Shown one piece after another: positions 57,619 to 64,000 of a stretch of DNA of 64,000 nt (within the stretch, counting starts at the first letter, position 1; every line of letters starts with the position of its first letter). The position numbers and the translations under genes were made by a program. The stretch covers positions 415,880 through 479,879 of the forward strand of contig NZ_BMVK01000002.1 of assembly GCF_014650675.1 (NCBI RefSeq), in the 5' to 3' direction. The notes under the pieces were generated by a model, which saw nothing but the letters and a program-made list of their open reading frames with translations, was not told the origin of the DNA and searched no databases. The stretch is from Streptomyces anulatus. Lineage in GTDB: Bacteria > Actinomycetota > Actinomycetes > Streptomycetales > Streptomycetaceae.

Positions 57619-60468
57619 GTGATACCAGAACACGAAGACGAACCAGAGGCGACGAAGGAGCAGGGCGTGCAGCCACCGAAGGCGGCGGACGCCTCCGATG
57701 CCGGGGAGCGCCCGCAGGGTGATTCCGAGTCCTCCGGAACGCCCCGTGCCGACGGCCCCACGACGTCCACCACCGGACATCTGGCCGGCTCGACGCTGGC
57801 CTCGGCCGAAGCCGCCCTGACCGACCGCGTCTCCGGCGACGAGCCGCTGCTCCCCGCCCGGGTGCACCGCCCCTCCGACCTGATGCGGCTGCTCATCGGG
57901 GTGCTCGCGATCGCGGTCCTGTTCTCGATCGCCGCGTTCGCCCAGGGCACCACCACCGGTCTTGAGGACGACATCTCCAAGGGCACCGAGCAGGCGCCCG
58001 ATCTGCTGATCAAGATCGCCGGTCTGGTCTCCAGCATCGCCGTGCTGCTGGTGCCCGTCGCCTTCGCCATCGAACGCCTCATCAAACGCGACGGTCTGCG
58101 CATCGCGGACGGTGTGCTCGCGGCCGTGCTCGCCCACGGGGTGACGCTCGCCACCGACCTCTGGGTCTCGCGGTCCGCGCCCGGCACCATCCAGGACGCG
58201 CTGACCCAGCCGCAGACGTCCGGCGGGCTCACCGACCCGGTGCACGGCTATCTCGCGCCGGTCATCGCGTACATGACGGCGGTCGGGATGGCACGGCGGC
58301 CGCGCTGGCGCGTGGTGCTGTGGGTGGTGCTGCTGCTCGACGCGTTCGCGATGCTGGTGGGCGGGTACACCACCCCGTTCTCGATCATCCTCACCGTGCT
58401 GATCGGCTGGACCGTGGCGTACGGGACGCTGTACGCGGTCGGCTCGCCGAACGTCCGCCCCACCGGCCAGCACCTGATGGCGGGGCTGCGGCACGTGGGC
58501 TTCCGCCCGGTCGCGGCGATGCGCACCGAGGACGCCCCGGACCACGCCGACCAGAACGACCGGGGGCGGCGTTATCTGGTCACCCTGGAGGACGGCCCCC
58601 CGCTGGACGTCACCGTCGTCGACCGGGAACAGCAGGCCCAGGGGTTCTTCTACCGGGCCTGGCGGCGGCTCACGCTGCGCGGGATCACCCAGCGGCGCTC
58701 GATCCAGTCGTTGCGCCAGGCGCTGGAGCAGGAGGCGCTGCTCGCGTACGCGGCCATCGCCGCCGGGGCGAACGCGCCCAAGCTGATCGCCACCTCGGAG
58801 CTGGGCCCCGACGCGGTGATGCTCGTCTACGAGCACATCGGCGGGCGGACGCTGGACTCGATGGAGGACGAGGAGATCACCGACGATCTGGTGCGCGGCG
58901 CCTGGCGTCAGGTGAAGGCCCTCCAGTCACGGCGGATCGCGCACCGCAGACTGACCGGTGACGCGCTCCTGGTGGATCGTTCCGGCAGGGCGTTCGTGAC
59001 GGACCTGCGCGGTGGCGAGATCGCCGCCGGTGACCTGGTGCTGCGGATGGACGTGGCCCAGCTGCTGACCACGCTGGGGCTGCGGGTGGGGGCCGAGCGG
59101 TCGGTCGCCGGGGCGCTGGCCGTGCTCGGCCCGGACGCGGTGGCGGACTGTCTGCCGCTGCTCCAGCCGATCGCGCTGAGCCGCTCCACCCGGGCGACGC
59201 TGCGCCGGATCGCCCGCGAGCGTTCGCAGCGCGAGCGGGAAGCGGTGGTGGAGGCCTCGCAGGCGGCCAAGCAGGCGAAGGCGCAGGCCGCCGCGGAATC
59301 CGCCGAGGGGCCGCACCCGGATCACGGCGCGGACCGGAAGGCCGAACAGAGGACGGATCCCAAAGCGGATCTCAAGGCGGAGCGCAAGACGCTGCGCACC
59401 GAGAAGCAGGCCGAGAAGCGCGCCATCGACGACGCGCTGGAGGAGGCCCGCGAGGAGGATCTGCTCGCCCAGATCCGCCGTCAGGTGCTGCTGATCCGCC
59501 CGCAGGCCCCGGTCGAACCGGTCCGTCTGGAGCGCATCAAGCCGCGCACCCTGTTCAGCTTCATCGCCGGGGCCATCGCCGCGTACTTCCTGATCTCCCA
59601 GGTCACCCAGGCCGACTTCGGTGCGGTCGTGGAGCAGGCGGAGTGGGGCTGGGTGGCGGCCGCCCTCGGCTTCTCGGCGCTGAGCTACGTGGCGGCGGCG
59701 ATGAGCCTGCTGGGCTTCGTGCCGGAGCGGGTGCCGTTCCTGAAGACGGTGCAGGCGCAGGTGGCCGGCTCCTTCGTGAAGATCGTGGCGCCCGCCGCGG
59801 TCGGGGGCGTGGCGCTGAACACCCGCTTCCTCCAGCGGGCCGGGGTGCGCCCCGGTCTCGCGGTGGCGAGCGTCGGGGCCTCCCAGCTCTTCGGGCTCGG
59901 CGCCCACATCATGCTGCTGGCGCTGTTCGGGTATCTCACCGGTACGGAGAGGACCCCGGACTCGCTGACCCCGTCCCGGACGGTGATCGCCGGTCTGCTC
60001 ACGGTCGCGGTGCTGGTGCTGGTGGTGACGGCGATCCCGTTCCTGCGGAAGTTCGTGGTGACCCGGGTGCGCTCGCTGTTCGCCGGGGTCGTGCCGCGCA
60101 TGCTGGACGTGGTGCAGCGGCCGCAGAAGCTGCTCACGGGCATCGGCGGCATGCTGCTGCTGACCGGCCTGTTCGTGCTCTGCCTGGACGCCTCGATCCG
60201 GGCGTTCAGCGGCCCGGACGTCCCCCAGCTGAGCTACGCGAGCATCGCGGTGGTCTTCCTGGCCGGGAACGCGCTCGGCTCGGCCGCCCCGACGCCGGGC
60301 GGCATGGGCGCGGTCGAGGGGGCCCTGACGCTGGGCCTGATCGCGGTCGGGCTGCCGAAGGAGGTCGCGGCGCCCGCGGTGCTGCTGTACCGCGTGATGA
60401 CGCTGTGGCTGCCGGTGCTGCCGGGGTGGATCGCCTTCAACCAGCTGACCCGCAAGGGCGAGCTGTAG
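57619..60468 (+). CDS. Kinase-like plus LPG-synthase-TM (UPF0104) membrane protein
   Basis: A 949-residue protein from GTG 57619. An N-terminal ~75-residue disordered part is followed by six hydrophobic segments (residues ~90-275), then a ~300-residue cytoplasmic region that resembles a degenerate kinase-like fold (DAVMLVYEHIGGRTLDSMED and IAHRRLTGDALLVDRSGRAF). A charged coiled-coil (KADLKAERKTLRTEKQAEKR) follows. The C-terminal ~300 residues are the lysylphosphatidylglycerol-synthase transmembrane domain (FSFIAGAIAAYFLISQ onward, PTPGGMGAVEGALTLG). No aminoacyl-transfer domain is present, so lipid flipping or glycolipid handling is more likely than lipid aminoacylation. Confidence 0.85.
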   Translation: MIPEHEDEPEATKEQGVQPPKAADASDAGERPQGDSESSGTPRADGPTTSTTGHLAGSTLASAEAALTDRVSGDEPLLPARVHRPSDLMRLLIGVLAIAVLFSIAAFAQGTTTGLEDDISKGTEQAPDLLIKIAGLVSSIAVLLVPVAFAIERLIKRDGLRIADGVLAAVLAHGVTLATDLWVSRSAPGTIQDALTQPQTSGGLTDPVHGYLAPVIAYMTAVGMARRPRWRVVLWVVLLLDAFAMLVGGYTTPFSIILTVLIGWTVAYGTLYAVGSPNVRPTGQHLMAGLRHVGFRPVAAMRTEDAPDHADQNDRGRRYLVTLEDGPPLDVTVVDREQQAQGFFYRAWRRLTLRGITQRRSIQSLRQALEQEALLAYAAIAAGANAPKLIATSELGPDAVMLVYEHIGGRTLDSMEDEEITDDLVRGAWRQVKALQSRRIAHRRLTGDALLVDRSGRAFVTDLRGGEIAAGDLVLRMDVAQLLTTLGLRVGAERSVAGALAVLGPDAVADCLPLLQPIALSRSTRATLRRIARERSQREREAVVEASQAAKQAKAQAAAESAEGPHPDHGADRKAEQRTDPKADLKAERKTLRTEKQAEKRAIDDALEEAREEDLLAQIRRQVLLIRPQAPVEPVRLERIKPRTLFSFIAGAIAAYFLISQVTQADFGAVVEQAEWGWVAAALGFSALSYVAAAMSLLGFVPERVPFLKTVQAQVAGSFVKIVAPAAVGGVALNTRFLQRAGVRPGLAVASVGASQLFGLGAHIMLLALFGYLTGTERTPDSLTPSRTVIAGLLTVAVLVLVVTAIPFLRKFVVTRVRSLFAGVVPRMLDVVQRPQKLLTGIGGMLLLTGLFVLCLDASIRAFSGPDVPQLSYASIAVVFLAGNALGSAAPTPGGMGAVEGALTLGLIAVGLPKEVAAPAVLLYRVMTLWLPVLPGWIAFNQLTRKGEL

Positions 60469-60528
60469 CCGGAGGTCCGGTCGCCGGCCGACCCGCGAGG
60501 CGGGCCGGGGCCTGAGGCCCGGGCGGTG

Positions 60529-60544
60529 CGGGCGGTCCCGCCCG
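60529..60544 (+). terminator. GC hairpin after the large membrane protein gene
   Basis: CGGGCGG-TC-CCGCCCG in a region of many overlapping GC repeats (60481-60600). It is tentative. Confidence 0.35.
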
Positions 60545-60629
60545 GCCCGGGCAGGGCGGGCGGACCCGCCGCCACCCGCATGGACCGCGCCCGGCCGCGC
60601 TCCCCGGCGCCCCGCCGCACGATGGGGTC

Positions 60630-62222
60630 ATGAGGACTTCCCCCGCTCTGCGTGCCGCCGCCCTCGCCGCCACCGCCACCGTGCTGCTGCCGCTGGCCGC
60701 CTGTTCGGACGGCGGCGACGGGGACGGGTCCTCGACGCCCACCGGGGCCTCGACCGCCTCGCCGTCCTCCACCCCCGAGGACCTGGCGTCGCAGCAGCTC
60801 GAATGGTCCCCGTGTCCACCCCCGAACTCGGCCCAGGGCGGCGGCGAGTCGCCGTCCCCGCTGCCCGGCGGCGTGGTGTGGGAGTGCTCCTTCATGGACG
60901 TGCCCCTCGACTACGCGGAGCCGGACGGCCGCACGATCGAACTGGCGCTGGTGCGGGCGAAGGCCAAGGACCAGAAGCGGCGGATCGGCTCGCTGGTGTT
61001 CAACTTCGGCGGACCCGGCGCGTCCGGCGTCGCGACGCTGCCCGCGTTCGGCACCGAGTACGACAAGCTCCGCACCCGGTACGACCTGGTGAGCTTCGAC
61101 CCGCGCGGGGTCGGCCGCAGCGAGGGCGTCCAGTGCGCGGACGACGCCCAGCTCGACGCCTTCTACCAGGAGGACTCCACCCCGGACGACGCGGCCGAGG
61201 AGAAGCAGTTCGTCCAGGGGCAGGAGGACTTCATCGCGGACTGCGAGGAGAACTCCGGCTCCGAACTCCCCTTCGTGGGCACGACGAACGCCGCCCGCGA
61301 CATGGACCTGATGCGCACGGTGCTGGGCGACGACAAGCTGCACTACTTCGGCATCTCGTACGGCACGGAGCTCGGCGGCGTCTACGCCCACCTCTTCCCG
61401 GACAAGGTCGGCCGGGCGGTCTTCGACGCGGTGGTCGACCCCACGAAGGACGCCGAGCAGTCCTCCATCGGCCAGGCCCAGGGCTTCCAGCTCGCCCTGG
61501 ACAACTTCACGAAGGACTGCGCGGAACGCGACGACTGCGCGCTGCCCGGGGCCACCCGGCAGGAGGTCGAGCAGGGCATCGCCGACCTGCTGGGCGAGCT
61601 GGAGGAGGAGCCCATCGACGGGCTCGGCGACCGGGCGCTGACCCAGACGCTGGCCACCACCGGCATCGCGTCCGCGCTGTACTCCCAGGAGACCTGGCCG
61701 CTGCTGGAGCAGGGCCTGGACGAGGCGGGCGGCGGGAACGGCGGGCTGCTGCTCGCCCTGGCCGATTCCCTGAACGGCCGCTCGGAGGACGGGAGGTACG
61801 ACAACTCCAACGCCGCCAACATCTCCATCAACTGTGCGGACAGCGAGCAGCGGTTCTCCCTGGAGCAGACGAAGGCGGCGCTGCCCGCGTTCCGCAAGGC
61901 GTCCCCGCTGTTCGGGGACTACCTGGGCTGGGGCCTGATGAGCTGTACCGGCTGGCCGGTGGCGGGCGCCTGGAAGACCCCGGACGTCAGCGCCCCGGGC
62001 TCCGCCCCGATCCTGGTCATCGGCAACACCGGCGACCCGGCGACCCCGTACGCGGGCGCGAAGGCGATGGTGCAGCAGCTCGGCAAGGGCGTCGGCGTCG
62101 AGCTGACCTACAAGGGCGAGGGGCACGGGGCATACAACAGCAAGGACGCGTGTGTGCAACGAACGGTGGACGGCTATCTGTTGAACGGTACGGTGCCGAA
62201 GTCCGGCACCGTCTGCGGGTGA
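60630..62222 (+). CDS. Secreted alpha/beta-hydrolase lipoprotein, tripeptidyl-aminopeptidase type, copy 1
   Basis: A 530-residue exported protein. A lipoprotein signal is clear (hydrophobic core, then LPLAAC near residue 25), followed by a Ser/Thr/Pro-rich linker. The alpha/beta-hydrolase domain has the oxyanion region FNFGGPGASGVATLP, nucleophile FGISYGTELGGVYAHLF, Asp in IGNTGDPATPYAGAK and His in KGEGHGAYNSKDAC. The family (S33-type, Slp/Tap proteins of Streptomyces) cleaves tripeptides from secreted proteins. Cys pairs near the C-terminus probably form disulfides. A paralogue follows immediately. Confidence 0.92.
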   Translation: MRTSPALRAAALAATATVLLPLAACSDGGDGDGSSTPTGASTASPSSTPEDLASQQLEWSPCPPPNSAQGGGESPSPLPGGVVWECSFMDVPLDYAEPDGRTIELALVRAKAKDQKRRIGSLVFNFGGPGASGVATLPAFGTEYDKLRTRYDLVSFDPRGVGRSEGVQCADDAQLDAFYQEDSTPDDAAEEKQFVQGQEDFIADCEENSGSELPFVGTTNAARDMDLMRTVLGDDKLHYFGISYGTELGGVYAHLFPDKVGRAVFDAVVDPTKDAEQSSIGQAQGFQLALDNFTKDCAERDDCALPGATRQEVEQGIADLLGELEEEPIDGLGDRALTQTLATTGIASALYSQETWPLLEQGLDEAGGGNGGLLLALADSLNGRSEDGRYDNSNAANISINCADSEQRFSLEQTKAALPAFRKASPLFGDYLGWGLMSCTGWPVAGAWKTPDVSAPGSAPILVIGNTGDPATPYAGAKAMVQQLGKGVGVELTYKGEGHGAYNSKDACVQRTVDGYLLNGTVPKSGTVCG

Positions 62223-62363
62223 CCCGACCCCCGACTCCCGGGCCGTGCACGGCGGTTAGCATGGCCGCACATCACAGCCGCCCGTCGCGTCGCCACCGGC
62301 TTCGGGCCAGGGGGTGTCTGCCCTGACCGACAGGACACCCCCCTAGGGGAGGGAAGCCGGATC

Positions 62364-63959
62364 ATGCGTGCGCACCGTCGTGTCCATCGGGCCGCCGTCA
62401 GGACGGGAGCGGCTCTCCTCGCGGCCGGACTGCTCGCCGGCTGCGGCCTGTTGCGGTCGGAGCCGGAGGCGAGCGAACCGGCCGACGGCCGCCCCGGCGA
62501 CGCCTCCGCCGCACCCACGCCGACGGACCTCGAGGACTCCCCCAAGACGCCGGAGCTGCCGTCCGCCCTCACCGCGCAGCGCCTCGACTGGCAGCGGTGC
62601 CCGGCACCGCAGGGTGGCGAGGCCCCCGGTTCCGCCTGGCGTTGCGCGAGCGTGGACGTACCGCTGGACTACACGGAACCGTCGGGGGAGACGCTCTCCA
62701 TCGCGCTGGTCCGCAAGCAGGCCCGCGACAAGGGGCGGCGGCTCGGCTCGCTGCTGTTCAACTTCGGCGGCCCCGGCGGATCCGGCGTCGGGACGCTGCC
62801 GCGCTCGGCCGACGCGTACGCGAAGCTGAACTCCCGCTACGACCTGGTGAGTTTCGATCCGCGCGGGGTCGCGGCCAGCTCCGGGGTGCGCTGCCGCACC
62901 GACAAGGAGCAGGAGCAGGCCCACCGGAGCGTCGACCTGACTCCGGACACGGCGGCCGAGGAGAAGGCGTTCATCGAGGACGCCGCGGACTTCGGCGCCG
63001 GCTGCGAGCGCCGCTCGGGCGCGGTCCTGCCGCACGTCGGCACGGTCAACGCCGCCCGCGACCTGGACCTGATCCGCGAGGTGCTGGGCGACGAGAAGCT
63101 GTCCTACTTCGGCTTCTCCTACGGTACGGAGCTGGGCGGAACGTACGCGCACATCTTCCCGCACAAGGTGGGACGCACCGTGCTGGACGCGGTCGTCGAC
63201 CCGACGGCGGACGGGACCGGGCACGCCCGGAACCAGACCACGGGCTTCCAGCGCGCGCTGGAGAACTACCTCAAGGACCGCGACCAGGACCCGAAGACGG
63301 GCTCCGAGCGCATCGCCCGGCTGCTGGCCCGCATCGACCGGAGCCCGCTGCCGACCGACTCGGGCCGTGAGCTAAGCGAGTCGCTCGCCATCACCGGCAT
63401 CGTTACCCCGCTGTACTCCGAGTCGGGCTGGCCCGCCCTGACGGCCGCGCTCGACGAGGCGGAGAACAACGGTACGGGCAACGGCCTGCTCCGGCTCGCC
63501 GACTCGTACAACGGACGTGACGAGCAGGGACGCTACGACACCCAGAACCACTCCCAGCGGGCGATCTCCTGCGCCGACTCGACGTCCCGCCCCACCGTGG
63601 ACGAGGCCCGTGCGCTGCTGCCGGAGTTCCGGAAGCTGTCACCGGTCTTCGGCCCGTTCCTGGCCTGGGACACCGCGGGCTGGTGCGCCCAGTGGCCGGT
63701 CGAGGGGGAGAACGAGACGCCGGAGACCAGTGCGCCGGGCGCGGGTCCGATCCTGGTCGTGGGGACGACCGGCGACCCGGCGACCCCGTACGAGGGGGCA
63801 CGGCGGATGGCGGACGAGCTGGGCAAGGGCGTCGGTGTGCTGCTGACCAACAAGGGCGAGGGTCACGGGGCCTACGGCGGCAACGACTGTGTGACCTCGA
63901 CGATCGACGACTACTTCCTGGACGGGAAGGTCCCGGAGGACGGCACGACCTGTTCGTAG
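62364..63959 (+). CDS. Secreted alpha/beta-hydrolase lipoprotein, tripeptidyl-aminopeptidase type, copy 2
   Basis: A 531-residue paralogue of the preceding gene, in the same order and 141 bases behind it. The lipobox is LLAGC near residue 30. Catalytic positions match: FNFGGPGGSGVGTLP, FGFSYGTELGGTYAHIF, VGTTGDPATPYEGAR and KGEGHGAYGGNDC. The start ATG 62364 follows AGGGGAGGGAAG. The remaining 41 bases of the window after the stop carry no gene. The two copies are clearly related but diverged across their linkers, so the duplication is old. Confidence 0.92.
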   Translation: MRAHRRVHRAAVRTGAALLAAGLLAGCGLLRSEPEASEPADGRPGDASAAPTPTDLEDSPKTPELPSALTAQRLDWQRCPAPQGGEAPGSAWRCASVDVPLDYTEPSGETLSIALVRKQARDKGRRLGSLLFNFGGPGGSGVGTLPRSADAYAKLNSRYDLVSFDPRGVAASSGVRCRTDKEQEQAHRSVDLTPDTAAEEKAFIEDAADFGAGCERRSGAVLPHVGTVNAARDLDLIREVLGDEKLSYFGFSYGTELGGTYAHIFPHKVGRTVLDAVVDPTADGTGHARNQTTGFQRALENYLKDRDQDPKTGSERIARLLARIDRSPLPTDSGRELSESLAITGIVTPLYSESGWPALTAALDEAENNGTGNGLLRLADSYNGRDEQGRYDTQNHSQRAISCADSTSRPTVDEARALLPEFRKLSPVFGPFLAWDTAGWCAQWPVEGENETPETSAPGAGPILVVGTTGDPATPYEGARRMADELGKGVGVLLTNKGEGHGAYGGNDCVTSTIDDYFLDGKVPEDGTTCS

Positions 63960-64000
63960 CCGGGGGCCCGGGAGGCCGGGCACAGAGGGAGGGGCCGGTC

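Overview
The window is about 64 kb of very GC-rich DNA (third codon positions almost all G/C, many GTG and a few probable TTG starts). It reads as a conserved core stretch of a Streptomyces-type actinobacterial chromosome. The genus-level signs are the sigR-rsrA redox pair, a WhiB7-type wblC gene with an AT-hook, a mycoredoxin (implying mycothiol), a catalase with a divergent Fur-type CatR repressor, a B12-riboswitch-controlled class Ia ribonucleotide reductase, AdnA/AdnB-like helicase-nucleases, and two initiator tRNA genes without encoded CCA. I see no insertion sequence, prophage, CRISPR array, integron or biosynthetic cluster.

Layout. 0-5 kb: a LuxR-type regulator cut by the window edge, cstA with its small partner gene, a lipoprotein and an acetyltransferase. 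5-10 kb: a cobalamin riboswitch (with a possible NrdR box pair) before nrdA-nrdB, then a small antisense membrane-protein gene and an AraC/GlxA regulator (probable nrdS). 10-15 kb, minus strand: a secreted M15 peptidase, peptide deformylase, a TPR protein, rsrA, sigR with its own sigma-R promoter, and an alpha/beta hydrolase. 15-21 kb: SRAP DNA-protein crosslink protein, M50-like membrane protease, aroA-rsgA, an SMR transporter convergent with a TetR regulator, hisN. 21-30 kb: CBS protein, catA/catR, then two identical initiator tRNA-terminator modules flanking a large Sel1/TPR protein, and a UPF0182 membrane protein.

30-39 kb: a PPA1309 protein, a PDZ/Lon-like protease, a 56-residue membrane protein, moaE, an SDR protein, a zincin-like protein with a Nudix hydrolase, then three AIM24-family genes in a row, the first fused to a TerD domain. 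39-44 kb: a YgjP-type metalloprotease divergent from an orphan ThiF/E1-like protein, an AarF/UbiB kinase, two small proteins, and wblC with a long leader holding an ORF followed by an intrinsic terminator. 44-57 kb: UvrD2-like helicase, mycoredoxin behind a second sigma-R promoter, NudC, an M20 dipeptidase, adnB and adnA. 57-64 kb: an alkyltransferase-like DNA-binding protein, a large kinase-like/LPG-synthase-TM membrane protein and two tandem secreted tripeptidyl-peptidase-like lipoproteins.

Functional themes are thiol/oxidative stress (sigR, rsrA, mycoredoxin, catA/catR), DNA synthesis and repair (nrdAB, UvrD2, AdnAB, SRAP, ATL), ribosome and antibiotic stress (rsgA, def, initiator tRNAs, wblC) and envelope functions. 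The most rewarding parts are regulatory: the nrdA leader, catA-catR, sigR and wblC control regions. The least understood protein sets are the TerD/AIM24 cluster and the orphan E1-like protein. All calls come from reading the sequence; no database search was run.
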